Assembly: GCA_934153945.1 (NCBI GenBank)
Contig: CAKPFM010000012.1
Span: forward strand, 1-31,021
From: an uncultured Bacilli bacterium
Lineage (GTDB): Bacteria; Bacillota_I; Bacilli_A; RF39; UBA660
Direction: 5' to 3'
Length of the DNA: 31,021 nucleotides
The notes beneath the pieces are model-generated. The model saw only the letters and a list, made by a program, of their open reading frames with translations, did no database searches and was not told the origin of the DNA. This document shows, piece by piece, positions 1-7,989 of this stretch. Position 1 is the first letter of the stretch. Each line of letters starts with the position of its first letter. The position numbers and the translations under genes are program-made.

Positions 1-73
1 TGGAATGACAATAGAACAAATTTCTAAAATGATTAACATGAAAAAAGAAGAAATAAACAAAATAATTAATTAA
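1..73 (+). CDS. C-terminal end of a gene cut by the window edge
   Basis: An open frame enters at base 2 and ends at TAA 71-73. It encodes 23 residues ending MKKEEINKIIN. The pattern 'MTIEQISKMINMKKEEI' resembles the short helix-turn-helix-like tail (usually 'GLS.EEI..L') at the C-terminus of Rpn/PD-(D/E)XK transposase-like nucleases. That assignment rests on motif resemblance alone, since the rest of the protein lies outside the window. A clear terminator follows directly, which supports this being a real gene end. Confidence 0.55.
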   Translation, partial: GMTIEQISKMINMKKEEINKIIN

Positions 74-98
74 AATACTTGAAAGAGTATTTTTTTTT
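72..98 (+). terminator. Rho-independent terminator
   Basis: AAATACT (73-79) pairs with AGTATTT (86-92) across a 6-base loop. An uninterrupted T run continues to 98. It sits directly on the stop codon of the partial gene. Confidence 0.8.
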
Positions 99-279
99 AT
101 AAAAAATATCTTTTTTTAATTTTTATTTAATAAAACTTTATTAATATGTTAATAGAAAGGAGGAATAATATAAGAATTAATAAACTATTGTTTAAATATT
201 TATAAGTAAAAAATATGGTGGTACTTATATTATATTTCAACAATTATAATACAAAATAATTAATAAAGGAGATGTTAAT
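99..279. other. Intergenic region before the surface-protein gene
   Basis: This 181-bp AT-rich spacer holds a strong Shine-Dalgarno-like AAAGGAGG at 156-163 with no start codon at a usable distance. It also holds a TATAAT at 245-250 that could be the -10 of the next gene, although no convincing -35 precedes it. No RNA gene or long repeat was recognised. Confidence 0.4.
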
Positions 280-2031
280 TTGAAGAGAAATACAAAAAAT
301 ATAATATGTATTATTATAATTGTGTTAATGTGTGGTGTAGATTTTTTAACTATAAATTATGCTAAAAACAATATTACATCAATAAATAATGAGAGACCTG
401 AACAAGGTAATCAAGAATTTAATAATATGACACCACCAGATGAAGAAAGTAATGATTCAAATATACCAGAAAAACCAGATAGTAACTCTAATAATGAATC
501 AAATAAACCAAATGATATCAATTTTGAATCTAACAATATGATGTCATTTAATAATCAACAATTTACACAAACTGAAGATAATACTTCATTAAAATATATA
601 TACTATGTAATATTCGGTGCTACTAGTTTAGTATCATCAACAATATTTATATATTTAGTAATGTCAAGATTTAACAAAAAAACGTTTAAACAAACTTTTT
701 CAAATAGTGACAAAATAATAATTAATATTCTTGCAGTTATAATATTAACTACAGGATTAACATACACTTATGGAATTATAACTAAAAATGTAATAAAAGA
801 TAATTCCAAAGAACAAATCGATAACCCTAATAATGAAACTTCTATAAACTATAATACAAAAACAGAAATAACAGAAAATAAAACTATTACAAATGAAACA
901 TATGAATCAAATACATCCGATCAAAATGCTATATCAGTAAATGGTGATATTGATGTAACAATTAATGATACTAAAATAACTAAAACAGGAGATTCTGATG
1001 GAGGTGATAATACTAGCTTTTATGGAACAAACTCAGCCATAATAGCTAAAAATGGAGCAAACTTAACTATAAATAATGCAACAATAAATACAGATGCTAC
1101 AGGAGCTAATGGTGTATTTAGTTATGGAGGAAGTGCAACAACTAATAATTCAACAAGTGATGGTACAACAATAACTATTAGCGATTCAACAATAACTACT
1201 ACTAAAGATAATTCAGGAGGAATTATGACAACTGGTGGTGGAACTATGATAGCAAATAACTTAACTATAAATACAAATGGTACTTCATCAGCAGCTATCA
1301 GAAGTGATAGAGGTGGAGGAACTGTTAATGTTGATGGAGGAACATATACGACAAATGGGAAAGGTTCTCCAGCTATATATTCAACCGCAAATATAACAGT
1401 AAAAAATGCTAAACTAGTTTCTAATGCATCAGAAGGTGTAGTTATAGAAGGAAAAAATTCCGTAACACTAAATAATGTAGAATTAATAGATACTAATAAT
1501 AAATTAAATGGAAAGTCAACAACATACAAAAACATTTTCTTATATCAATCAATGAGTGGCGATGCCGCTAATGGTACCTCAGAATTCACAAGTATAGATA
1601 GTAAAATTACTACAAATAATGGCGATACAATATATGTTACAAATACAACAGCTACAATAACTTTAACAAATAATACAATAATAAATAATGATTCAACGGG
1701 AAAATTCTTACGAATTCAAAGTGATTCTTGGGGTATTACAGGATCAAATGGAGGTGATGTAACTCTTACATTAAATAATCAAAATATTGTAGGAGATATA
1801 GCAGTAGACAATATTTCAAAACTAAATATGAATATGAATACTTCAAACTATGAAGGTAATATAAATAATCTTAATAGTGGAGCTGAAATAACATTAACAT
1901 TAGATAAAAATTCAACAATAAAATTAACTGGAGATAGTTATATAACAAATTTAAAAAATGAAGATACAACTAATAGCAATATAGATTTTAATGGATACAA
2001 ATTATATGTTAATGGAAAACAAATAAACTAA
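280..2031 (+). CDS. Large membrane-anchored surface protein with beta-helix-like repeats
   Basis: The 583-aa product starts at TTG 280, supported by AAAGGAG at 265-271, 8 nt upstream. Three hydrophobic segments are visible, at about residues 8-27, 107-128 and 146-168. A Pro/Asn/Asp/Glu-rich low-complexity stretch (about 40-95) separates the first two. From about 190 to the end the protein is Asn/Thr/Ser/Gly-rich, with short repeating strands (xITINN, xLTINT, xVTLNN). This is typical of right-handed parallel beta-helix (pectate-lyase-like) extracellular domains of Firmicutes adhesins and carbohydrate-binding proteins. I see no LPXTG motif, so the N-terminal helices probably anchor it. Topology is inferred: tail outside the cell. 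No catalytic motif was recognised, and an adhesin or glycan-binding role is inference. It is monocistronic, between two terminators. Confidence 0.8.
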   Translation: MKRNTKNIICIIIIVLMCGVDFLTINYAKNNITSINNERPEQGNQEFNNMTPPDEESNDSNIPEKPDSNSNNESNKPNDINFESNNMMSFNNQQFTQTEDNTSLKYIYYVIFGATSLVSSTIFIYLVMSRFNKKTFKQTFSNSDKIIINILAVIILTTGLTYTYGIITKNVIKDNSKEQIDNPNNETSINYNTKTEITENKTITNETYESNTSDQNAISVNGDIDVTINDTKITKTGDSDGGDNTSFYGTNSAIIAKNGANLTINNATINTDATGANGVFSYGGSATTNNSTSDGTTITISDSTITTTKDNSGGIMTTGGGTMIANNLTINTNGTSSAAIRSDRGGGTVNVDGGTYTTNGKGSPAIYSTANITVKNAKLVSNASEGVVIEGKNSVTLNNVELIDTNNKLNGKSTTYKNIFLYQSMSGDAANGTSEFTSIDSKITTNNGDTIYVTNTTATITLTNNTIINNDSTGKFLRIQSDSWGITGSNGGDVTLTLNNQNIVGDIAVDNISKLNMNMNTSNYEGNINNLNSGAEITLTLDKNSTIKLTGDSYITNLKNEDTTNSNIDFNGYKLYVNGKQIN

Positions 2032-2035
2032 TACA

Positions 2036-2070
2036 AAAATATCATTTCAAAAGAAATGGTATTTTTTCTT
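2036..2070 (+). terminator. Rho-independent terminator
   Basis: A 13-bp stem (2036-2048 with 2053-2065, one G-U pair) closes an AAAA loop. A T-rich tract follows to 2070. Confidence 0.85.
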
Positions 2071-2079
2071 TAAAATCTA

Positions 2080-2108
2080 TTTAAAAAATAAAAAAAATAA
2101 AGTATAAT
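2080..2108 (+). promoter_or_regulatory. Promoter of the pyk-like/GH31 operon
   Basis: A perfect -10 TATAAT lies at 2103-2108. The element 17 bp upstream, TTTAAA (2080-2085), is only a weak -35. Transcription would start about 20 bases before the gene. Confidence 0.5.
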
Positions 2109-2134
2109 GATATAAGAATAATAAGGGTGATAAT

Positions 2135-3547
2135 ATGAAAAAAACAAAGGTAATGGCAACTATAGGACCAGCTAGTAAAGATATTGAAGTTTTAAAAAAT
2201 TTAATCTTATCTGGTATGGATGTAGCTAGAATAAATTTAAGATATGCAAATAAAGAATTCTGTAAGGATATTGTAAATAAAATAAACAATTTAAATAAAG
2301 AACTAAAAACAAATATAGCCGTTTTATTTGATCTAGAAGGACCTGATATAACAGTAGATCATTTTAGTGGCGGATCAGCATATCTAAATAAAGGTGATAA
2401 AATAAGAATATATATGGATGAAATACTAGGAGATTCAACAAAATTTTCAATATCTTATCCTAATTTAATAAATGAAATAAAAGTAAATAGTTTAATCAAA
2501 ATAAATGATGGACTTATAGAATTAAAAATAATAGATAAAGAAATAAATTATTTATTATGTGAAGTAATAATAGGTGGATTTATTGAAGATGGTAAAGGTG
2601 TAAATGTACCAGTACATTTAAATATTCCTTTCTTAAGACAAAAAGATATAGAAGATATTGAATTAGCTAATGAATTAAATGTTGATTACTTAGCTTTATC
2701 ACATGTTAGAAGTTATGAAGATGTTCTATCAGTAAATGATATGTTAATAAACCTAGGAAATGATCATATGGCAATCATATCAAAAATAGAAAATGAACAT
2801 GCTTTAGAAGAACTAGATGAAATAATAAGAAATAGTGAAGGAATTATGGTAGCTAGAGGAGATTTAGGAGTAGAACTTCCTATGGAAAGAATACCAAGAA
2901 TTCAAAAAATGATAATAAATAAATGTCATATAGAAGGAAAAATAAGCATAGTAGCAACAGAATTATTATCAAGCATGGAAAACATAGTAAGACCAACTAG
3001 AGCAGAAGTAGCTGATATAGCTAATGCTGTCCTAGAAGGAACAGATGCCGTTATGCTAAGTGGAGAAACAACTATTGGAAATTATCCAGTAGAAACAATG
3101 GACGTTATGTCAAAAATAATTGAATCTACGGAACAAGATCAAAACTACTATGAATTTTTAGATACATCTATGAGAAGTGAAAAACAAGATATAACAGGAA
3201 GTGTAGCATATAGTGCGGTAGAATGTGCAATTCGTTTAAAATGTAAAGCAATAGTAACACCAACTATCAGTGGTTACACAGCACGAAAAATAAGTAGATT
3301 TAGACCAAGTTGTCCAATTATAGCTATAACACCAGATATTAATGTTGTAAAAAATTTAAGTCTTTACTATGGAATATATCCAGTATTAGAACATGATGTA
3401 AATTCTTTTGATAAAATTATGAAAATATCAAAAGAAAAAGCTAAAAATATTTTAAAATTAGAAGAAAAAGATAAAATAATAATAACTGGAGGATATCCAT
3501 TTAAAGAAGTAAAACATACTAATTTTATGAAAATAGAGGAGGTGTAA
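2135..3547 (+). CDS. pyk: Pyruvate kinase homologue with altered active site
   Basis: The 470-aa product is full length for the pyruvate kinase core (PEP + ADP to pyruvate + ATP) and lacks the extra C-terminal domain of some Bacillus enzymes. The fold is clear: KVMATIGPAS at the N-terminus, ISKIEN (K217, E219), RGDLGVELP (D243), the VATELL threonine (T275) and the PTRAEVADIANAVLEGTDAVMLSGET block. Numbering up to residue 73 matches E. coli PykF by motif alignment. R32 and N34 are kept, but the usual Ser36-His37 is R36-Y37. The DTKGPEIR block reads D66-L67-E68-G-P-D-I-T73. Two K+ ligands (S36, T67) and conserved positive charges (K68, R73) are therefore lost. It may be a divergent paralogue with changed ion or nucleotide use, or a non-catalytic homologue. 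It has a GGGTGAT SD just before ATG and is followed after 1 nt by the GH31 gene. Confidence 0.85.
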   Translation: MKKTKVMATIGPASKDIEVLKNLILSGMDVARINLRYANKEFCKDIVNKINNLNKELKTNIAVLFDLEGPDITVDHFSGGSAYLNKGDKIRIYMDEILGDSTKFSISYPNLINEIKVNSLIKINDGLIELKIIDKEINYLLCEVIIGGFIEDGKGVNVPVHLNIPFLRQKDIEDIELANELNVDYLALSHVRSYEDVLSVNDMLINLGNDHMAIISKIENEHALEELDEIIRNSEGIMVARGDLGVELPMERIPRIQKMIINKCHIEGKISIVATELLSSMENIVRPTRAEVADIANAVLEGTDAVMLSGETTIGNYPVETMDVMSKIIESTEQDQNYYEFLDTSMRSEKQDITGSVAYSAVECAIRLKCKAIVTPTISGYTARKISRFRPSCPIIAITPDINVVKNLSLYYGIYPVLEHDVNSFDKIMKISKEKAKNILKLEEKDKIIITGGYPFKEVKHTNFMKIEEV

Positions 3548-3548
3548 T

Positions 3549-5900
3549 ATGAATAATGAAAATATTATTCAGGGAGAAAAATATCGTTTTACAGTATTAA
3601 CACCAAGATTAATTCGTATGGAATATAGTGAATCGGGAATATTTGAAGATAGACTTACTACTTTAGTTGTTAATAGAAAAACAGATAAAGTAGATTATAA
3701 TTTAAAAGAAGATAACAAATATTTAGAAATATCAACTTCATACTTTAGATTAACATATCAAAAAAACAAACCATTTTATAGTGGTAAATTTGATACTATG
3801 AAAAATCTAAAAGTAGAATTATTAAATACAGATAGAATATGGTACTATGGACATCCTGAAATTAGAAATTATGGATCACCTAGTAATTCATTAGATGATA
3901 ATACTGGTAAATTAAAACTAAAAAAAGGTTTATATTCAGTAGATGGATTTGCTAGTATAAATGATAATAGTAATATAGTGACAGAAGATAATAAAATAAT
4001 AGAAAGAGATAAAAATACCATAGATATATATTTATTTATGTATTTAAAAGATTTTGCTTTATGTTTAAAAGATTATTTTCTAATAACTGGTAGTCCATCT
4101 TTATTACCAAGATATGCTTTAGGTAACTGGTGGAGTAAAAATGAATTATATAATGATATAACTCTAAAAGATTTAGTAGATGATTTCAATACAAAAGAAA
4201 TACCATTATCAATATTACTTTTAGATACTAGATGGCATTTAAATGAATATAAAGATAAACAATATAAAAGTGGTTTTACTTGGAATGAATCTTTATTTTC
4301 AAATCCAACTAAAATGATTAGTTACTTACATAAAAATGGTATTCGTTTAGGGCTTAATATTAATCCATTAGAAGGTATATTACCATATGAAGAAAACTAT
4401 GAAATTTTAGCTAGAAATTATGAAAAAAATGAAGATATATTAGTATTTAATGTGTTAGATGATAAAACAATTGAATTATATTTTGAATGTTTAATCCATC
4501 CTTTAAATAATATGGGAGTAGATTTCTTCTGGATAGATTGTGATACTAAAAAAACAAAAGAAAACGCTTTATTAGATTATTATCATGTAAATGATATGAA
4601 AAAAGATTATAGAAGAAGACCAATGTTATTATCAAGAAATGTAACAGAAGCACCACATAGATATCCAGTATTATATTCTGGAAAAACTATTGTAAGCTGG
4701 GATACATTAAAAATGATACCTTTTCATAATTCATCCGCAAGTAATATAGGTGTTAGTTACTGGGCACATGATATTGGAGGATACTATAAAGGTACAGAAG
4801 ATAATGAATTATATACTAGATATGTTCAATTAGGAGTATTTTCACCAATTTTAAAATTTGGGGCTGATGAAGGAAAATATTATAAGAGAGAACCGTGGAA
4901 ATGGAGTATAAAAACATATAGTATAGTAAAAAATTATTTACAATTAAGACATAGATTAATACCATATTTATATGCAGAAGCTTATAAATATTATAAATAT
5001 GGAATGCCTTTAGTAATGCCAATATATTATAAATTTCCAGAAATGTATGATGATGCAAATTATAGAAATGGATACTATTTTGGAACTGAATTATTTATTT
5101 CTCCAATAGTATCTAAAAAAGATTACATAATGAATAGATCAATACACAAGTTCTTTTTACCAGATGGTATGTGGTATGATTTTGTAACAGGTAAAAAATT
5201 TCCAGGAGGTAAAAATTATATATCTTTCTTTAAAGAAGAAGATTATCCAGTATTTGCTAAAGCTGGATCAATAATTACTTTAGGAAACAACGAAAATTTA
5301 AATGATACAACACCACCAAAAAATATGGAAATTCAAATATTTCCTGGTAGAAGTAATACATATCATTTATATGAAGATGACGGAGTTAGTGAATTATATA
5401 AGAATAATTATTATTTACTTACTGAAATTGATTATAATTATATGCCAAATAACTATACTGTTATAATAAGACCTATAGATGGTAAAAAGGGTATAGTTCC
5501 AGATAATCGTAATTATAAAATAGTATTTAGAAATACAAAAAGAGCAAATGATGTATTAGTATATTTTAATAATGAAAAATTAAATTATAATAGTTATGTT
5601 AAGGATAATGATTTTATAGTAGAAGTAGAAAATGTTTCAACGGTTGGTCAATTAACTATCAATTGTAAAGGTAGGGATATTGAAATCGATGCTGTTAGAA
5701 TTATTAATGATGATGTAGAATCTATTATTTCAGATTTACAAATTGAAACCCGTTTAAAAGAATTAATAGATGGAATATTATTTAGTGATTTAACAATAAA
5801 GAAAAAAAGAATAGAAATAAGAAAATTAACTAAAAAAGGATTAGAAAAGAAATTTGTTAAATTATTCTTAAAAATATTAGAATATATTCAAGAAATTTAA
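3549..5900 (+). CDS. GH31 (alpha-glucosidase-like) protein lacking the acid/base Asp
   Basis: The 783-aa product resembles the GH31 branch marked by 'DMDWH', 'SRYAG..SHRYPVGFSGDT' and 'WWSHDIGG'. It has an N-terminal beta domain (about 1-170), a TIM barrel (about 180-510), C-terminal beta domains and a charged helical tail (about 715-783). There is no signal peptide, so it is probably cytoplasmic. D330 in FFWIDCD aligns with the nucleophile, and HDIGG and FSPILKFGADEG are kept. The general acid/base Asp of 'SGDT' is K379 (SGKTIVSW), confirmed by codon AAA at 4683-4685. The second Asp of 'DMDWH' is R228 (DTRWH). Normal retaining alpha-glucosidase chemistry therefore looks unlikely; a binding role or altered chemistry is possible. 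It shares the promoter and operon of the pyruvate kinase homologue. Confidence 0.85.
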   Translation: MNNENIIQGEKYRFTVLTPRLIRMEYSESGIFEDRLTTLVVNRKTDKVDYNLKEDNKYLEISTSYFRLTYQKNKPFYSGKFDTMKNLKVELLNTDRIWYYGHPEIRNYGSPSNSLDDNTGKLKLKKGLYSVDGFASINDNSNIVTEDNKIIERDKNTIDIYLFMYLKDFALCLKDYFLITGSPSLLPRYALGNWWSKNELYNDITLKDLVDDFNTKEIPLSILLLDTRWHLNEYKDKQYKSGFTWNESLFSNPTKMISYLHKNGIRLGLNINPLEGILPYEENYEILARNYEKNEDILVFNVLDDKTIELYFECLIHPLNNMGVDFFWIDCDTKKTKENALLDYYHVNDMKKDYRRRPMLLSRNVTEAPHRYPVLYSGKTIVSWDTLKMIPFHNSSASNIGVSYWAHDIGGYYKGTEDNELYTRYVQLGVFSPILKFGADEGKYYKREPWKWSIKTYSIVKNYLQLRHRLIPYLYAEAYKYYKYGMPLVMPIYYKFPEMYDDANYRNGYYFGTELFISPIVSKKDYIMNRSIHKFFLPDGMWYDFVTGKKFPGGKNYISFFKEEDYPVFAKAGSIITLGNNENLNDTTPPKNMEIQIFPGRSNTYHLYEDDGVSELYKNNYYLLTEIDYNYMPNNYTVIIRPIDGKKGIVPDNRNYKIVFRNTKRANDVLVYFNNEKLNYNSYVKDNDFIVEVENVSTVGQLTINCKGRDIEIDAVRIINDDVESIISDLQIETRLKELIDGILFSDLTIKKKRIEIRKLTKKGLEKKFVKLFLKILEYIQEI

Positions 5901-5922
5901 AAAGGAAATTAATTCCTTTTTT
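5899..5922 (+). terminator. Rho-independent terminator
   Basis: AAAAGGAA (5900-5907) pairs with TTCCTTTT (5913-5920) around a 5-base loop. Two more T residues follow. The stem begins at the stop codon of the GH31 gene. Confidence 0.75.
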
Positions 5923-5925
5923 CTA

Positions 5926-5954
5926 TTGATAAAATTTTATTAAAAAGGTAAAAT
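5926..5954 (+). promoter_or_regulatory. Promoter of rseP
   Basis: TTGATA (5926-5931) and TAAAAT (5949-5954) are separated by exactly 17 bp. This is a good sigma-A-type promoter directly after the upstream terminator. Confidence 0.7.
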
Positions 5955-5992
5955 TAAATATGAGATGAATATATTTTAGAAAAGGTGATAAA

Positions 5993-7024
5993 ATGACAAT
6001 AATTTATTTTATAATAATATTAGGAATTACTGTTATGATACATGAATTAGGACACTTTATATTTGCTAAAAAAGCTGGAGTATATGTATATGAATTTTCT
6101 ATAGGAATGGGTCCTAGATTATTTAAATTTAATAGGAAAAATGATGAAACAGAATATTCAATAAGATTACTTCCAATCGGCGGATATGTCAGTATGGCTG
6201 GAGAAGATATGGAAGAAGATTCCAAAATACCAAAAGATAAACAACTAGTAAATAAAAGATGGATTCCTAGATTTTTAACAATGTTTGCTGGTATTTTATT
6301 TAACTTTTTACTAGCTATATTTCTATTATTTATAATAGCTTTAATAAGTGGATCACCAGTATCAACTCCTGAAATTGATTATATTGATCCAACATATGAA
6401 ATAAGTAATACAAATTTAAAACAAAATGATATAATTACTAAAATAAATAATAAAAAAATAAGTAATAAAGATGATTTACTACTAGAATTACAAATAAATA
6501 ATGGAAAAACTATAGAAATGGAAGTAAACAATAACTATACAGTAACAGTATCTCCAACTTTAGTAATAGAAAATGGAGAATCAATATATAGATATGGTTT
6601 TAGTCTAAAAAATGAATATAAAACAGGATTTTTAAATGCACTAATATATGCATTTACTAAAACACTAAGTTTAGTTAAACAATTAATGTTAATAATATTT
6701 TATTTAATAACTGGTAAATTAAGTTTAAACAATTTATCAGGACCAATTGGAATATATTCTGTAGTAGCAGAAGTTAGTAAAACAGGTATTTTAAATATAT
6801 TATATTTAATAGCTTATTTATGTATTAATGTTGGATTTATTAACTTACTTCCTATACCAGCATTTGATGGATGTAGAATTTTATTTCTAATAATAGAAAA
6901 AATAAAAGGAAGTAAAGTAAATCAAAAAGTAGAAAATATGGTGCATAGTATTGGATTTGTATTTTTAATGATTCTCATGGTACTAATTACATACAATGAT
7001 ATTATTAGAATATTTATAAAATAA
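5993..7024 (+). CDS. rseP: RIP metalloprotease RseP/RasP (site-2 protease)
   Basis: This 343-aa polytopic membrane protease cuts substrates within the membrane, such as anti-sigma factors and remnant signal peptides. The zinc site is visible: HELGH (H17, E18, H21) in the first membrane helix, and the third ligand in NLLPIPAFDG (D292, usually LDG). A membrane helix spans about 97-118, a PDZ-like domain about 135-200, and further helices occupy the C-terminal third. Length is normal for Firmicutes members (about 340-420). The SD AAGGTGAT precedes ATG 5993. It is monocistronic here. The usual neighbours dxr and cdsA are not upstream, and the T-box promoter of the next operon overlaps its stop codon. 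Confidence 0.93.
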   Translation: MTIIYFIIILGITVMIHELGHFIFAKKAGVYVYEFSIGMGPRLFKFNRKNDETEYSIRLLPIGGYVSMAGEDMEEDSKIPKDKQLVNKRWIPRFLTMFAGILFNFLLAIFLLFIIALISGSPVSTPEIDYIDPTYEISNTNLKQNDIITKINNKKISNKDDLLLELQINNGKTIEMEVNNNYTVTVSPTLVIENGESIYRYGFSLKNEYKTGFLNALIYAFTKTLSLVKQLMLIIFYLITGKLSLNNLSGPIGIYSVVAEVSKTGILNILYLIAYLCINVGFINLLPIPAFDGCRILFLIIEKIKGSKVNQKVENMVHSIGFVFLMILMVLITYNDIIRIFIK

Positions 7025-7025
7025 C

Positions 7026-7054
7026 TTGTAAAAAAATAATAAATTTGCTATACT
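7026..7054 (+). promoter_or_regulatory. Promoter of the T-box/pheST operon
   Basis: TTGTAA (7026-7031) and TATACT (7049-7054) have a 17-bp spacer. The promoter begins right after the rseP stop, so the predicted RNA starts near 7061 at the 5' edge of the T-box. Confidence 0.7.
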
Positions 7055-7060
7055 ATTAAC

Positions 7061-7271
7061 AGATTTAAAGGCATTGAAGGGAAGTAGTAATAAAGTAATT
7101 TTATCAAAGAGAGTTTGTGGTTGGTGGAAACAAATATAAAATCTTTATGAATTCATCTTGGAGCTTTATAAACAAAATTTATGACGGTAACGCGTTATAG
7201 TTTCAAGGAAGTTTATACTTCAAATTAAGGTGGTACCACGTAATCACGTCCTTATATAGGGCGTGTTTTTT
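7061..7271 (+). promoter_or_regulatory. T-box riboswitch (tRNA-Phe specific)
   Basis: This leader senses uncharged tRNA-Phe. Stem I holds AGAGAG and GTGGTTGGTGGAAAC near 7110-7130. The specifier is probably UUC (7152-7154) in the context GAATTCATC, which matches Phe T-boxes. The hallmark AAGGTGGTACCACG lies at 7227-7240, where UGGU would pair with the tRNA acceptor end. The competing terminator is CACGTCC (7245-7251) with GGGCGTG (7259-7265), followed by T residues to 7271. Uncharged tRNA-Phe should favour the antiterminator and raise expression of the hydrolase-pheS-pheT operon. Confidence 0.93.
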
Positions 7272-7289
7272 ATATATTAGGAGGTGAAT

Positions 7290-7988
7290 ATGAAAAAAGT
7301 TTTATTTATTCATGGATTTTCAGCTAAAAAAGAAGACAATGAATATTTTATAAAATATTTAAAAAAGCATAAAAATATTAAATTAAATACTTTTATCTTA
7401 CCAGGACATAGTGAAGAAAAAGTAACCTATGTAACATATCAAAAATGGTTAGATAAAGCAGAGAAAGAATTTTTAAAATTAAATTCAAATAAAGTAATTA
7501 TAATAGGTCATAGTATGGGAGCTGTTATAGCTGCTCATTTAGCCAGTAAATATAAAATATCAAAACTTATTTTACTTTCACCAGCATATTATTTTGGATC
7601 ACTAAAACAAAATAAAGAAGATTTAAAAAATATGATATTTCATAAAGAAAAAAAAGATACTGGATTTGAAGGAGTTCTAACTAAAATAAAAACAGTATCA
7701 ATAAGGAGTGCATTAGAATACTATAAATTATCTCATATTGGTAGAAAAGATTTAGAAAAAATAACTTGTCCAGTACTTATAATGCATGGTGATAAAGATC
7801 CAGTTATTAGTATTAATTCAAGTAAAAATATAATGAATAAATTACAAACAAAAAAGGAATTTGTTAAAATAAAAGATGTAAGACATCAGATATTTAAAAG
7901 TGAAAAAAAGAAACAAATATCAAAATATATATATAGATATATATGTGGTGGATTAATATATTTTATAACAAGAAAAGAGGAAATATAA
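7290..7988 (+). CDS. Alpha/beta hydrolase in the pheST operon
   Basis: The 232-aa product belongs to the serine-hydrolase alpha/beta fold, near the carboxylesterase/monoacylglycerol-lipase/S33 group. It has LFIHGF (oxyanion-loop region, about 5-10), the nucleophile elbow GHSMG (S75), HGDKD (D170) and VRHQIF (H199), which form a complete Ser-Asp-His triad. There is no signal peptide. A GTG at 7284 is in frame but lies within the SD AGGAGGTG (7279-7286), so ATG 7290 is the better start. It is the first gene after the Phe T-box and ends 1 nt before pheS, so it should rise on phenylalanine limitation. Its substrate cannot be read from the sequence. Confidence 0.85.
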   Translation: MKKVLFIHGFSAKKEDNEYFIKYLKKHKNIKLNTFILPGHSEEKVTYVTYQKWLDKAEKEFLKLNSNKVIIIGHSMGAVIAAHLASKYKISKLILLSPAYYFGSLKQNKEDLKNMIFHKEKKDTGFEGVLTKIKTVSIRSALEYYKLSHIGRKDLEKITCPVLIMHGDKDPVISINSSKNIMNKLQTKKEFVKIKDVRHQIFKSEKKKQISKYIYRYICGGLIYFITRKEEI

Positions 7989-7989
7989 A

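Noticed and set aside
146..205. 19-codon ORF from ATG 146
   Set aside because: It has no SD of its own and a composition indistinguishable from AT-rich noise. The nearby AAAGGAGG lies inside it rather than before it.
211..230. T-box-like GGTGGTAC before the surface-protein gene
   Set aside because: It lacks the stem I motifs, specifier and a following terminator seen in the true T-box at 7061-7271, and it is a chance short match.
1122..1535. Long minus-strand open frame opposite the surface-protein gene
   Set aside because: It is a shadow of the Asn/Thr-rich coding repeats, giving a hydrophobic Val/Ile/Pro-rich nonsense protein without SD.
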